NCBI GenBank assembly: GCA_017308375.1
Contig: JAFKEW010000042.1
Location: 88,962-152,961 of the forward strand
DNA: 64,000 nucleotides
Origin: Alphaproteobacteria bacterium
GTDB lineage: Bacteria > Pseudomonadota > Alphaproteobacteria > Micropepsales > Micropepsaceae
Direction: 5' to 3'
The position numbers and the translations under genes are program-made. The notes below the pieces were generated by a model that was given only the letters and a program-made list of their open reading frames with translations, ran no database searches and had not been told where the DNA came from. Position 1 is the first letter of the stretch. Each line of letters begins with the position of its first letter. Positions 16,342 through 25,403 of this stretch are shown here, piece after piece.

Positions 16342-19065
16342 ATGCTTCAGGCCTTTGCCCGACGATTTTTTGGCTCTGCCAATGAGCGCAAGCTGAAGCC
16401 CATGTGGCGCAGGGTCGAGGAGATCAACGCGCTCGAACCCCGCTTCCAGGCGATGTCGGATGAGGAATTGCGGGCGATGACCCCGGCCTTCCGGGAGCGG
16501 CTGGCCAAGGGCGAAACCCTCGACATGCTGTTGCCGGAAGCCTTTGCGGTGGTGCGCGAAGCCGCCAAGCGGACCCTTGGCCAACGCCATTTCGATGTGC
16601 AGCTTGTGGGCGGTATGGTGCTGCATCAGGGCCGCATCGCCGAGATGCGCACCGGCGAAGGCAAGACGCTGGTTGCCACCCTGCCGGTCTATCTCAATGC
16701 GCTGGCCGGCAATGGTGTGCACGTCGTGACCGTCAACGACTATCTGGCCAGCCGCGATGCGGACTGGATGGGCCAGATCTATCGCTTTCTGGGCATGACG
16801 GTCGGCTGCATCGTGCACGGCCTCAGCGACGAGCAGCGCAAAGATGCCTACGGCGCCGACATCACTTACGGCACCAACAACGAATATGGCTTCGACTATC
16901 TGCGCGACAACATGAAGTATTCGATCGAAACGATGACGCAGCGCGGCCACGCCTTCGCCATCGTCGACGAGGTCGACTCCATTCTGGTCGATGAAGCGCG
17001 CACGCCGCTGATCATCTCCGGCCCCACCGACGACCGCTCCGATACCTATCGCACCGTGGATGCGCTGATCCCGGGTCTGGTCGATGACGATTTCGAACTG
17101 GACGAAAAGCAGAAGACCGTCACACTGACCGACGCCGGCAACGAGCATATGGTCAACCTGCTGCGCGAAGCGGGCATGCTGCCGACGGGCGATCTTTACG
17201 ACAGCGAGAACATCACTCTTGTCCATCACGTCAATCAGGCACTGAAGGCGCACAAACTGTTCCAGCGCGACCGCGATTACATCGTGAAGGACAATCAGGT
17301 CGTCATCATCGACGAATTCACCGGCCGCATGATGCAGGGCCGCCGCTATTCCGAAGGCCTGCATCAGGCACTGGAGGCGAAGGAAGCCGTCGAGATTCAG
17401 CCGGAAAACGTAACGCTGGCCTCGATCACCTTCCAGAATTATTTCCGCCTCTACAAGAAGCTCGCCGGGATGACCGGCACGGCCATGACGGAAGCGGCCG
17501 AATTCCTCGACATCTACGGTCTGGAAGTGATGGACATTCCGACCAACCTTCCGGTACGCCGCATCGACCACGATGACGAGGTTTATCGCAGCTTCGATGA
17601 AAAATACGACGCGATCACCAAGCTGATTGCAGAGTGCCAGAAACGCGGCCAGCCCATCATCGTCGGTACCACCTCGATCGAGAAATCGGAACTGCTGTCG
17701 GAGCTGCTGAAGAAGCGCAAGGTCAAGCACAACGTCCTGAACGCCCGCTACCATGAGCAGGAAGCCAACATCGTTGCCCAGGCGGGGGTTTCGGGCACGG
17801 TGACCATTGCCACCAACATGGCCGGCCGCGGCACCGACATTCAGCTTGGCGGCAATGCCGACATGCGTATCCAGAACGAGTTGAAGGACATTACCGACGA
17901 AGCCGAACTGAAACGGCTGAGCGATGAGATCCGGGCCGAAGTCGCCGCCGACAGGGAGCGCGCGCTGGCGGCCGGTGGCCTCTATGTGGTCGGCACCGAG
18001 CGGCATGAGAGCCGCCGCATCGACAACCAGCTTCGCGGCCGTTCCGGCCGTCAGGGTGACCCCGGCGCCTCCAAATTCTTCCTCAGCCTGCAGGACGATT
18101 TGATGCGCATCTTCGGGTCCGAGCGCATGGACAGCCTGCTGCAAAAGCTGGGCCTGGAAAAAGGCGAAGCCATTACCCATCCCTGGGTCAACCGGGCCCT
18201 CGAAAAAGCGCAGCAGAAGGTCGAAGCGCGCAATTTCGAGATGCGCAAGAACATCCTGAAATATGACAACGTGCTGAACGATCAGCGCCGCGTGATCTTC
18301 GAGCAGCGCCGCGAGATCATGTCATCCGATGACGTCAGCGATCAGATCAGCGATTTCCGCGAACGGCTGGTCGATGACATGGTGATGCGCCACATCCCCG
18401 AAAAATCCTATGCGGAAAAATGGGATGCAGTTGGCCTTGCCGAAGAAGCCGACAACATCTTCGGCCTGCAGTTGCCGATCCCGGACTGGACCCAGGAAGA
18501 AGGTATCGCCGAAGAGGAAGTACGCGAGCGTCTTTTGAAGGCGGTCGAAAACCGCGCCGCCGAACGTACTGCCAATGCCGGCACCGATGTGATGCGTTAC
18601 ATCGAAAAGGCGATCCTGCTGCAGACACTGGATCACGATTGGCGCGAGCATATCGTGAACCTTGACCATCTGCGCCAGTATGTGGGCCTGCGCGGCTATG
18701 GTCAGCGCGATCCGCTGAACGAATACAAACAGGATGCCTTCGAACTGTTCGAGGGCCTGCTCGCGAAACTGCGCGCCGACGTCGTGCGCCAGTTGATGAC
18801 GATCCAGATCAATGTTGAGCAGCCACCCGAGATCGAGCAACGCCCGCCGCTGCAGATGTTCGCCTCTCACGTCGATCCGCTGACCGGAGAGGAAGAAGTG
18901 GGCGGCAATGACGCATTCGCGGACACGCCTGTCCGCGTTGTCCGTGTCAAAGACGTGACACCGGACCCCAACGACCCGTCCACATGGGGCAAGGTACAGC
19001 GCAACGCCCCCTGCCCCTGCGGTTCAGGCCGGAAATTCAAACATTGTCACGGCGCCCTTGTGTGA
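16342..19065 (+). CDS. secA: Preprotein translocase ATPase SecA
   Basis: 907-residue motor of the Sec pathway. Walker A is in [15 protein letters not shown] (about residue 108), the DEAD-type box in [15 protein letters not shown], and motif VI in [11 protein letters not shown]. The C-terminal zinc/SecB-binding finger [14 protein letters not shown] is intact. The ATG at 16342 is preceded by GAGGA and gives the standard [19 protein letters not shown] start; 21 open codons upstream are rejected. It diverges from argJ, a frequent alphaproteobacterial layout. Confidence 0.98.
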   Translation: MLQAFARRFFGSANERKLKPMWRRVEEINALEPRFQAMSDEELRAMTPAFRERLAKGETLDMLLPEAFAVVREAAKRTLGQRHFDVQLVGGMVLHQGRIAEMRTGEGKTLVATLPVYLNALAGNGVHVVTVNDYLASRDADWMGQIYRFLGMTVGCIVHGLSDEQRKDAYGADITYGTNNEYGFDYLRDNMKYSIETMTQRGHAFAIVDEVDSILVDEARTPLIISGPTDDRSDTYRTVDALIPGLVDDDFELDEKQKTVTLTDAGNEHMVNLLREAGMLPTGDLYDSENITLVHHVNQALKAHKLFQRDRDYIVKDNQVVIIDEFTGRMMQGRRYSEGLHQALEAKEAVEIQPENVTLASITFQNYFRLYKKLAGMTGTAMTEAAEFLDIYGLEVMDIPTNLPVRRIDHDDEVYRSFDEKYDAITKLIAECQKRGQPIIVGTTSIEKSELLSELLKKRKVKHNVLNARYHEQEANIVAQAGVSGTVTIATNMAGRGTDIQLGGNADMRIQNELKDITDEAELKRLSDEIRAEVAADRERALAAGGLYVVGTERHESRRIDNQLRGRSGRQGDPGASKFFLSLQDDLMRIFGSERMDSLLQKLGLEKGEAITHPWVNRALEKAQQKVEARNFEMRKNILKYDNVLNDQRRVIFEQRREIMSSDDVSDQISDFRERLVDDMVMRHIPEKSYAEKWDAVGLAEEADNIFGLQLPIPDWTQEEGIAEEEVRERLLKAVENRAAERTANAGTDVMRYIEKAILLQTLDHDWREHIVNLDHLRQYVGLRGYGQRDPLNEYKQDAFELFEGLLAKLRADVVRQLMTIQINVEQPPEIEQRPPLQMFASHVDPLTGEEEVGGNDAFADTPVRVVRVKDVTPDPNDPSTWGKVQRNAPCPCGSGRKFKHCHGALV

Positions 19066-19191
19066 CCTGACCGGTCATAGAGATCGCCTATAGCCACATT
19101 ACAAATGTTTGAATTTCGCCGCACCTGTTCTAACATCAGGCGCGGCAAATCTGCCGCGTCTTGGGGCTGAACTTTTTCAAAAGAGGATTTT

Positions 19192-20148
19192 ATGCGCACC
19201 GAACTATCGCTGCGCGCTTTCGCAATCAGTGCGATGGCGCTTGGCATGATGATCCCTGCGATTTCATCGGCTTACGGCGAAACCGCTCAGGAACAGCGGC
19301 AACAGCAAGAGGCTGAACTTCCCCGCTGCACCCATCGTCTCGGCACACTCGCGGTGGTCGAACCCGAAACCAACTGGTGGACCCAATATGGCCTCGGCTC
19401 GCCCGAAGCGCTGCTGAAGGTCTTTGCCATGCGTTCGGGCTGTTTCGGCCTGGTCGATCGCGGCAAAGGCATGGCCGCCATCCAGGCTGAGCGGGCGCTC
19501 GCCTCCGGCGGCGATCTACGCCAGGGCTCCAACATGGGCAAGGGCCAGATCAAAGCGGCCGATTACGTTCTCGTCCCGGATCTTGTTTCCAAGAACAACA
19601 ATTCCGGCGGCATGAACATTGGCGGCATTCTGGGCGGCTTCATCGGGGGCCCTGTCGGTGGCCTGGTTGGTGGTATCAACATCAACAAGAAAACCGCCGA
19701 CGTGGTGCTGACCGTCACCGATGTGCGCTCGTCGGAGCAGGTGGCGATGGAAGAAGGTCATTCCACGAAGAGCGACCTGTCGTGGGGCGGCGGCGGTGGC
19801 GTGTTCGGCTGGGGCGGTTTCGGTGCCGCCGGTGCGACCGGTTATGCCGATACCGAAATCGGTCAGGTTATCACGCTCGCTTACCTTGACGCCTATACCA
19901 AGTTGATTGCGCAGCTCGGCGGCCTTCCGGCCAATGCCTCGCAGGCCAATGAGACCCAGGCCGTCACGATGACCAAGCCCGGCCACCTCTACACAAGCCC
20001 GTCGGCGAAAAGCAAAGTCGTGCGCACGCTCGACCCCGGCATGATGCTTTACCCCACGGGCCAGAAGGATGGCGTGTGGTGGCAGGTGAAAGACGAACTC
20101 GGCAATGAAGGCTGGGTTTCGTCGCTGCTGGTCGAACTGTCCAAATAA
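19192..20148 (+). CDS. Exported CsgG-like protein with C-terminal SH3 domain
   Basis: 318 residues. A signal peptide (about 1-27) leads to a CsgG/HfaB-like region (CTHRLGTLAVVEPE, FGLVDRGKGMAAIQAERAL, IKAADYVLVPDLV, TADVVLTVTDVRSSEQVAM). A bacterial SH3 domain follows from about 258 (HLYTSPSAKSKVVRTLDPGM ... WWQVKDELGNEGWVSSLLVEL). Two glycine-rich inserts (IGGILGGFIGGPVGGLVGG and WGGGGGVFGWGGFG) interrupt the CsgG part. No lipobox cysteine follows the signal, unlike true CsgG, so it is more likely periplasmic than an outer-membrane pore. AGAGGA precedes the ATG. Confidence 0.75.
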   Translation: MRTELSLRAFAISAMALGMMIPAISSAYGETAQEQRQQQEAELPRCTHRLGTLAVVEPETNWWTQYGLGSPEALLKVFAMRSGCFGLVDRGKGMAAIQAERALASGGDLRQGSNMGKGQIKAADYVLVPDLVSKNNNSGGMNIGGILGGFIGGPVGGLVGGININKKTADVVLTVTDVRSSEQVAMEEGHSTKSDLSWGGGGGVFGWGGFGAAGATGYADTEIGQVITLAYLDAYTKLIAQLGGLPANASQANETQAVTMTKPGHLYTSPSAKSKVVRTLDPGMMLYPTGQKDGVWWQVKDELGNEGWVSSLLVELSK

Positions 20149-20171
20149 CAGCCACGCCGCAATCGATGCCG

Positions 20172-20198
20172 AAAGGGGGGCTTATCGCCCCCCTTTTT
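20172..20198 (+). terminator. Intrinsic terminator
   Basis: AAAGGGGGGC, loop TTATC, GCCCCCCTTT, then a run of five T: a perfect 10-bp stem ending in T's, 23 bp after the stop of the CsgG-like gene. Confidence 0.9.
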
Positions 20199-20230
20199 GT
20201 TTTCGCGGCCGTGGCACACTATCCTCCGAT

Positions 20231-20248
20231 CCGGAACCGGAACCGGAA
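20231..20248. repeat. Three CCGGAA hexamers before the MliC-like gene
   Basis: CCGGAA occurs three times in tandem just before the GGAGAACGGGCA ribosome-binding region of the next gene. It is short enough to expand or contract by slippage; the effect on expression is unknown. Confidence 0.5.
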
Positions 20249-20261
20249 CGGAGAACGGGCA

Positions 20262-20564
20262 ATGATGCGCGGCCTTCTCGTCTTTGTGGGCGTCATGCTG
20301 CTGGCCACGGGCCCCGCAAACGCAAAATATGTTCTTTACCGCTGCGCCCTCGATCTCGACATTATGGCGGATTATCCGGCCGGCGGCGAAACCGTGACGG
20401 TTCGCGTGCAAGGACAAACCTTCCAGTTGCCGCGCACGATTTCGGGCTCCGGCGCAAAATATAGTGACGGCAAGACCACGCTGTGGGAGCATCAAGGCGT
20501 CGCCACGTTTGAAACGCCGGGCGCCTCTCTCACCGATTGCAAGCTGAACGAGGAATCCAAGTGA
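20262..20564 (+). CDS. MliC-like exported protein
   Basis: 100 residues: a signal peptide (MMRGLLVFVGVMLLATGPANA) and an MliC-type barrel starting KYVLYRCALDL with GETVTVRVQGQTFQLPRTIS, SGAKYSDGKTTLWEHQGVAT and a closing TDCKL. The paired cysteines and the W-x-x-x-G pattern are typical of inhibitors of C-type lysozyme. There is no lipobox, so it is probably a soluble periplasmic member. The stop overlaps the GTG of the epoxide hydrolase (GTGA). Confidence 0.72.
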   Translation: MMRGLLVFVGVMLLATGPANAKYVLYRCALDLDIMADYPAGGETVTVRVQGQTFQLPRTISGSGAKYSDGKTTLWEHQGVATFETPGASLTDCKLNEESK

Positions 20565-21715
20565 GCACGCCACGCCCTTTCCACATCGACATTCCGCAGG
20601 AACGCCTCGATGCCATCCGCACCCGCATTGAGGCTTACGAATGGCATGAGATGCCGCGCGGCGATGGCCTCGACGGCACATGGGCTTACGGCGCCAACCT
20701 CGATTACATGAAAAAACTCTGCGCCTATTGGACCAGCGGCTATGACTGGCGCAAATGGGAGGCGGCGCTGAACCGCTTTCCGCAGTTCATCGCAAAGGTT
20801 GATGACCTCGACATTCATTTCTATCGCGAAGACGGTTCCGGCCCTTCACCGCGCCCGCTGGTCCTCAGCCATGGCTGGCCCGGATCGGTGTTCGAGTTTC
20901 TGCACATCATCGAAAAGCTGGCGCATCCCGAACGCTTCGGCGGCTTGGTGGAGGACGCCTTCACAGTGATCGTACCATCGCTGCCGGGTTATGGATTTTC
21001 GGGCAAGCCGGCGCGCCCGATCGGGCCACGCACCACCGCGCGCTATTTCGACAAATTAATGCGCGACGTGCTGTGCCTTCCCGGTTACATCGCGCAGGGC
21101 GGCGACTGGGGTTCGGCCATTTCGGGCTGGATGGGATATGACGGTGCGGGCTGCAGGGCGGTGCATCTCAACATGTTCGGCTGGCGCTCCCCCGGCGTGC
21201 ATCCCGAAACGCCGGAAGAAATGGAATATGCCGCCCGCGCCCAGCAACTGTTCCAGATGGAGGGCGCCTATTTCCAGGAGCACACCACCAAGCCGCAGAC
21301 GCTGTCCTATGCGATGATGGATTCACCGGTCGGCGCGTGTGCCTGGATCGTGGAGAAATTCTACGGCTGGTCCGACACGCGCAAAGGCTTCGAGAACGTC
21401 TACACAATGGATCAGCTTCTGACCAATGTGATGATCTATCTCGTCACCCGCAGCTTCAACACCGCGACATGGATGTATCGCGGGCTGGCGGAAGACCGTT
21501 CCGGTACGCCGGTCCCCGACAAGGCGCGGCTGGAAAAGCCGGTCGGTATCGCCAATTTTCCGGTCGACCTGATTCCGTTTCCGCCGCGCAGCATGGTGGA
21601 ACGGCATTTGAACGTCGTGCGCTGGACGGACTTCACCGAGGGCGGCCACTTCGCGGCGCTGGAGCGGCCGGACGATCTGGTGGGCGATATCCGCGCCTTT
21701 GCCCGCGCACTTTGA
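20561..21715 (+). CDS. Epoxide hydrolase (EHN-type alpha/beta hydrolase)
   Basis: 384 residues. The N-terminal EHN domain (FHIDIPQERLDAIRTRI, WAYGANLDYMKKLCAYW) precedes an alpha/beta-hydrolase core with the oxyanion motif SHGWPGSVFEF, the nucleophile Asp in QGGDWGSAI and the catalytic His in EGGHFAALE. Such enzymes open epoxides to diols; juvenile-hormone and styrene-oxide hydrolases are relatives. The GTG start at 20561 overlaps the upstream stop and has AGGA in front. Confidence 0.93.
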   Translation: MSTPRPFHIDIPQERLDAIRTRIEAYEWHEMPRGDGLDGTWAYGANLDYMKKLCAYWTSGYDWRKWEAALNRFPQFIAKVDDLDIHFYREDGSGPSPRPLVLSHGWPGSVFEFLHIIEKLAHPERFGGLVEDAFTVIVPSLPGYGFSGKPARPIGPRTTARYFDKLMRDVLCLPGYIAQGGDWGSAISGWMGYDGAGCRAVHLNMFGWRSPGVHPETPEEMEYAARAQQLFQMEGAYFQEHTTKPQTLSYAMMDSPVGACAWIVEKFYGWSDTRKGFENVYTMDQLLTNVMIYLVTRSFNTATWMYRGLAEDRSGTPVPDKARLEKPVGIANFPVDLIPFPPRSMVERHLNVVRWTDFTEGGHFAALERPDDLVGDIRAFARAL

Positions 21716-21727
21716 CCGGTGGGCAGA

Positions 21728-22171
21728 TCAGGCGCGCGCGATAATCTTCGCATCGGCCAGCGTGCGCTTGGTCACCAGCGGGTCGACGTGGCGGTGCACG
21801 ATTTTCCAGTCGCCATCTTCGCGCCGGTAAACCTGCGTTACGCGCTGGCTCCAGCTTTGCGGCGCGCTATCGCCGCTGAACGTCACGGTTTGATGTTCAA
21901 GCAGAACCAGCACCAGCAGATCGCCGCACTCGTGGACCGAGAACAATTCCAGCTTCGCCTCGCCCTTTTTGAAAATACCGGCGGCGGCGGGCGCAACCTT
22001 GCGCCATTCGGCGGAACCCTTCATCGGCGCCGGCCCGCCGGTTGGGCCGAAAATGGTGAAATCGCTTTTCTGCGTGATCAGCGCATCGAAACCTGACGGA
22101 TCGCCGTTCATCAGGCCGTGCGCGGCCTCTTCCGTCCGCTTCAGCAGGGCGTCGAGTTCGGCTTTGTCCAC
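21728..22171 (-). CDS. SnoaL/YybH-like NTF2-fold protein
   Basis: 147 residues with the cystatin-like cone fold pattern of YybH/DUF4440 proteins: LLKRTEEAAHGLMNGDPSGF, FTIFGPTGGP, then WSQRVTQVYRREDGDWKIVHRHVDPL. The family includes isomerases and scavenging or stress proteins; no activity can be assigned. It lies 18 bp downstream of accA on the same strand, so it may be cotranscribed with it. Confidence 0.82.
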   Translation of the reverse strand: MDKAELDALLKRTEEAAHGLMNGDPSGFDALITQKSDFTIFGPTGGPAPMKGSAEWRKVAPAAAGIFKKGEAKLELFSVHECGDLLVLVLLEHQTVTFSGDSAPQSWSQRVTQVYRREDGDWKIVHRHVDPLVTKRTLADAKIIARA

Positions 22172-22189
22172 GTCCGTCTCCAGCTCTCG

Positions 22190-23146
22190 TTACGACAGAT
22201 TGCGGCCGATGCCGAGGAACTTCTCGCGCCGCTGTTTGCGGATCTGTTCGCCGCCCATGCTGGCCATATCGTTCAGCGCACGCTCGATCGTGTCGCCCAC
22301 ACTGTTGATGGCCGCTTCGGGGTTGCGATGCGCGCCGCCCATCGGCTCCGGGATCACGGCATCGATCACTTTCAGGTCGAGCAGATCCTGCGCGGTAATC
22401 TTCATCGCGGCGGCGGCGTCCTGCGCCTTGTCCGCGCTGCGCCACAGGATGGAGGCGCAGCCTTCGGGCGAGATCACGGCATAAATCGAATGCTCCAGCA
22501 TGAACACGCGATTGGCCGTGGCGATGGCAAGCGCGCCGCCCGACATCCCTTCCCCGATGATGGTGGCAATGAACGGCACACGCAGATTGAGCCCTGCCTG
22601 CGTAGAACGCGCAATCGCCTCGGCCTGGCCCCGCTCCTCCGCGCTCACGCCCGGATAGGCGCCGGAAGTATCGGCAAACGAAAGCACCGGCAGGCCGAAA
22701 CGGTCGGCCAGATCGAAAATCCGCTGCGCCTTGCGATAGCCTTCCGGCATCGCCATGCCGAAATTGTGTGTCAGGCGGGTTTGTGTGTCGTGGCCCTTTT
22801 CCTGGCCGATCACCGCCACCGGCCGACCGCGGAACCGCGCCAGTCCGGTAATCACCGCACGGTCCTCACCGTAAAGCCGGTCACCGGCCAGCGGTGTGAA
22901 ATCCTCGAACAGCGTCTCGGCATAATGGATGAAATGGGGCCGCGCCGGATGACGCGCCACAAGCGTCTTTTGCCACGGCGTCAGCTTGGCATAGGTCTGC
23001 TTGACCAGCGTATCGACCTTGCCCTGAAGGCGTGAAACCTCGTCGTCGATATTGGTCGTGGGATCTTCCTCCGCCAGTTGGCGCAGTTCCACGATCTTTC
23101 CTTCGAGGTCGGCAATCGGGCGTTCAAATTCGAGATAAATGGGCAT
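22190..23146 (-). CDS. accA: Acetyl-CoA carboxylase carboxyltransferase subunit alpha
   Basis: Transfers the carboxyl group from carboxybiotin to acetyl-CoA, the first committed step of fatty-acid synthesis, together with AccD. The 318 residues have the family start MPIYLEFERPIADLEGKI and the core motifs GRPVAVIGQEKGHDTQTRL, FADTSGAYPGVSAEERGQAE and IGEGMSGGALAIA. ATG 23146 gives the usual length; a GTG at 23167 is possible. Confidence 0.97.
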   Translation of the reverse strand: MPIYLEFERPIADLEGKIVELRQLAEEDPTTNIDDEVSRLQGKVDTLVKQTYAKLTPWQKTLVARHPARPHFIHYAETLFEDFTPLAGDRLYGEDRAVITGLARFRGRPVAVIGQEKGHDTQTRLTHNFGMAMPEGYRKAQRIFDLADRFGLPVLSFADTSGAYPGVSAEERGQAEAIARSTQAGLNLRVPFIATIIGEGMSGGALAIATANRVFMLEHSIYAVISPEGCASILWRSADKAQDAAAAMKITAQDLLDLKVIDAVIPEPMGGAHRNPEAAINSVGDTIERALNDMASMGGEQIRKQRREKFLGIGRNLS

Positions 23147-23237
23147 CGTCACCGGGGGGAAACGCACGGGCGGCGGTATGGCAAGGGGGTGTACCGGCTG
23201 TCAAATCGCGTACCTTCCACCCAAACTGGTTTCTTGC

Positions 23238-23264
23238 CGTCACAAATCCAAGGGCTCTCCCGTC
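23238..23264 (+). promoter_or_regulatory. ECF41-type promoter of the sigma factor operon
   Basis: CGTCACA (23238-23244), exactly 16 nt, then CGTC (23261-23264) matches the ECF41 motif TGTCACA-N16-CGTC in all but the first base. It lies 30 bp before the membrane protein that opens the sigma factor operon, indicating autoregulation. Transcription would start near 23271-23275, which favours the ATG at 23295. Confidence 0.7.
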
Positions 23265-23294
23265 TTATGAATGAATGTGACGGGGCGTCAAGCC

Positions 23295-23690
23295 ATGTTG
23301 ATCCGCATCTTATTGATTCTTTTGGGACTATTCCACGCCGCCAACGGCCTTTTCATGGTCCTGGCGCCTTCGCGCTGGTATCTCGCGGTCCCCGGCGTGA
23401 TCCACACAGGCCCTACCAATCTGCATTTCATACCCGATATCGGCTTTGCCTTTTTGCTAAGCGGGCTCGGCCTGCTACTGGGCGCACGAAACGGGCCCCG
23501 TGCGGGCACCTATGCTCTTGCCGGTGCGGCCTTCCCGTTCGTCCACGCCCTGTTTCATATATGGGGCTGGGGCATGCACGGCTTCCCGCAAGGCACAGCC
23601 TTCATCGTTTCTGAAACCATCGGTGTGGTCGGCGTGTCGTTCCTCGGAATGGCGCTTGCATGGCTGCGCGCCAGAGAGGGAGGAGCGTGA
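23295..23690 (+). CDS. Four-helix membrane protein in the ECF41 operon
   Basis: 131 residues with four predicted spans: about 2-20 (LIRILLILLGLFHAANGLF), 45-65 (FIPDIGFAFLLSGLGLLLGA), 72-92 and 105-125. The loop APSRWYLAVPGVIHTGPTN joins the first two. I do not recognise a functional family. ATG 23295 (MLIRIL) is preferred over 23271 because the ECF41-type promoter would place the transcript start at or after 23271. Being first in the sigma factor operon, it may be an ECF41 target or part of signal input. Confidence 0.72.
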   Translation: MLIRILLILLGLFHAANGLFMVLAPSRWYLAVPGVIHTGPTNLHFIPDIGFAFLLSGLGLLLGARNGPRAGTYALAGAAFPFVHALFHIWGWGMHGFPQGTAFIVSETIGVVGVSFLGMALAWLRAREGGA

Positions 23691-23818
23691 TCAGGCCGGG
23701 GCCAGATGCCGCCCTCGCCTTTCGCTGTGGCATTGCGGTGGCGACGGATGGGAACACGCTGGAACTGGTCGAAAAAGCACGCAACCGCTTCGGCGAACGC
23801 GGGCTGATAGTGCTATAA
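23687..23818 (+). CDS. Candidate 43-residue protein in the ECF41 operon
   Basis: A GTG at 23687 overlaps the previous stop as GTGA and is preceded by GGGAGGAGC, a strong ribosome binding site. The frame runs 43 codons with GC-rich third positions and ends 10 bp before the sigma factor ATG. The product starts VIRPGPDAALAFRCGIAVA and ends FGERGLIVL; it is mostly soluble and helical, with no recognised domain. It could be a real small protein or a decayed gene remnant. Position and signals suggest translation. Confidence 0.45.
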   Translation: MIRPGPDAALAFRCGIAVATDGNTLELVEKARNRFGERGLIVL

Positions 23819-23828
23819 AAGAGGCAGC

Positions 23829-24752
23829 ATGATGGATGACGCCACTACCCGCTTCGCCGAGGTCCGGCCGCATCTTCTCGGCCTCGCCTATCGTATGCTG
23901 GGTGAAATGTCGGGCGCGGAAGATATCGTGCAGGAAGCCTGGCTGCGCTGGCACCGCCAGGATACGCACGTCGTCCGCGATGCACGCGCATGGCTTTCCG
24001 CCGTCACCATCCGGCTTGCGCTCGATACCCTGCGGTCGGCGCGCTCGAAACGGGAGACCTATGTCGGACCGTGGTTGCCCGAACCGCTGATGCCGGATGA
24101 TATGCGCACATTGTCCACCACTGATCCGGCCGCACACGCCGAACTGGCATCGGATTTGTCGCTCGCCCTGCTGCACACGATGGAACGGCTGTCGCCGGAA
24201 GAACGCGCGGCCCTCATCCTGCATGACGCATTCGATTGCGAATACGCCGAAATCGCCGCCATGCTGGACAAGACGGAAGCCGCCTGCCGCAAGCTCGTCT
24301 CCCGCGCGCGGGAGCGGGTGAAGGCCGACCGCCCGCGCTACACCGTTTCCCGGCAGCAACACGAGCAGATGCTGGCGCGCTTCGCGCAAGCCGTCACGAC
24401 CGGCAATACGGCGGAACTGGGCGCATTGTTTGCCGACGATGTGGTGTTCTATTCCGATGGTGGCGGCCATGTATCGGCTGCGCGCAATCCGGTATTCGGC
24501 ATCGACCGCGTCACGCGGCTGATTGCCGGTCTGTGGCGGAAATTCTATGGCCTCGCGCCGGTCCGCCTCACCGCGACAGAGATCAACGGCCAGCCCAGCA
24601 TCCTGATCACGGGCGGCGATCAGGTGGTCTCGACCATGACCATTGAATGCGAAGACGGGCGTATCACCGCGCTTTACGTGATGCGCAACCCCGAAAAGCT
24701 GACCCGGATTCTGCGCGCGGTTACGACGCACCCTTCTGGTGTAACCACATAG
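23829..24752 (+). CDS. ECF41-group RNA polymerase sigma factor with fused SnoaL-like domain
   Basis: 307 residues. Sigma-2 spans about 7-75 (RPHLLGLAYRMLGEMSGAED, IVQEAWLRWHRQDTHV), and sigma-4 about 112-165 (LSPEERAALILHDAF, EIAAMLDKTEAACRKLVSRA). The C-terminal NTF2-like extension is about 175-300. The three ECF41 marks are present: the linker WLPEPL (82-87), DGGGHV (210-215) and NPEKL (287-291). In ECF41 the extension, rather than a separate anti-sigma factor, controls activity. Two matching promoters occur in the window: its own operon and the AhpD-like gene at 10128. Confidence 0.95.
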   Translation: MMDDATTRFAEVRPHLLGLAYRMLGEMSGAEDIVQEAWLRWHRQDTHVVRDARAWLSAVTIRLALDTLRSARSKRETYVGPWLPEPLMPDDMRTLSTTDPAAHAELASDLSLALLHTMERLSPEERAALILHDAFDCEYAEIAAMLDKTEAACRKLVSRARERVKADRPRYTVSRQQHEQMLARFAQAVTTGNTAELGALFADDVVFYSDGGGHVSAARNPVFGIDRVTRLIAGLWRKFYGLAPVRLTATEINGQPSILITGGDQVVSTMTIECEDGRITALYVMRNPEKLTRILRAVTTHPSGVTT

Positions 24753-24761
24753 GTTTGAAGC

Positions 24762-25121
24762 TCATAGTGCCAGCCCGAGGCGTGCAGCGACACCATTGAG
24801 CTTTCTGTCACGCGTCCACAGGCGGGTGGCGTCACTCAACCGGGCCGAAGCCAGGAGATGCGCATCGACATAACCGATCCCGCTACCCGCCAAGTTCCAG
24901 TCTTCAATCGCGCGCAACAATTCCGCGTCGCTGGCAATAATAGCTTGCGGCAGATCCTGAAGGGATTCCAATATGAGCTTGCGCTGGCGCAGCGAACCCA
25001 GCGCGATTTCACCCACGATAAAGGGATGCACCAGCACTAGTCCATCGGTGAGCCACCGCGTGAGCTGTGCATCACCCTTGCGCAAATGATCAATCCAGAC
25101 GGACGTATCGACCAGGATCAC
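24762..25121 (-). CDS. vapC: VapC-type PIN-domain toxin
   Basis: 119 residues with the PIN acidic residues Asp5 (MILVDTSVWIDHL), Glu38 (VGEIALGSL), Asp86 (GYVDAHLLASA) and Asp105 (LWTRDRKLNGVA). VapC toxins are Mg-dependent RNases that cut tRNA or rRNA. The GTG at 25121 overlaps the antitoxin stop as GTGA, the normal toxin-antitoxin coupling. A longer frame upstream is only the antitoxin gene read in another phase. Confidence 0.93.
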   Translation of the reverse strand: MILVDTSVWIDHLRKGDAQLTRWLTDGLVLVHPFIVGEIALGSLRQRKLILESLQDLPQAIIASDAELLRAIEDWNLAGSGIGYVDAHLLASARLSDATRLWTRDRKLNGVAARLGLAL

Positions 25122-25315
25122 GGCCGCTGTGGCCGCCGGCGTGGAATGGGTTTCGCCTTGCGTTCGCTGCCGCCAAGCCGGGCCAGCCGGCGCGCCGCTT
25201 CCCGTTCGATCAGCGCTTTCAGTGCTTCGTGCACCAGCCGGGATTTTTCCTTGTAACCGGTAAAGGCCTGCGCCCGCGCCACAAGCGCGGCGTCGAGGGC
25301 AATCGTGGTACGCAT
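25118..25315 (-). CDS. vapB: VapB-type antitoxin
   Basis: 65 residues: an N-terminal ribbon-helix-helix (MRTTIALDAALVARAQAF, KSRLVHEALKALIEREAAR) of the type found with VapC, then a basic Arg/Pro tail that would bind the toxin. GGAG lies 8 nt before the ATG at 25315, which favours it over the ATG at 25333. Antitoxin first, toxin second, with a 4-bp overlap. Autorepression is expected from the family. Confidence 0.9.
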   Translation of the reverse strand: MRTTIALDAALVARAQAFTGYKEKSRLVHEALKALIEREAARRLARLGGSERKAKPIPRRRPQRP

Positions 25316-25403
25316 TTGCCGATCTCCATCCATGGCACGAATCTGTCACCAATTGATGACGGATTCAATGCCATTAAATGGACGAAGGAACTACGCGCGA
25401 GGG

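Noticed and set aside
16069..18180. A 703-codon minus-strand frame opposite secA
   Set aside because: It lies within the certain secA coding sequence and has low-complexity composition typical of a shadow frame.
20230..20260. An EcfG-type GGAAC promoter before the MliC-like gene
   Set aside because: GGAAC occurs repeatedly in the CCGGAA repeat but no CGTT lies 16-17 nt downstream of any copy.
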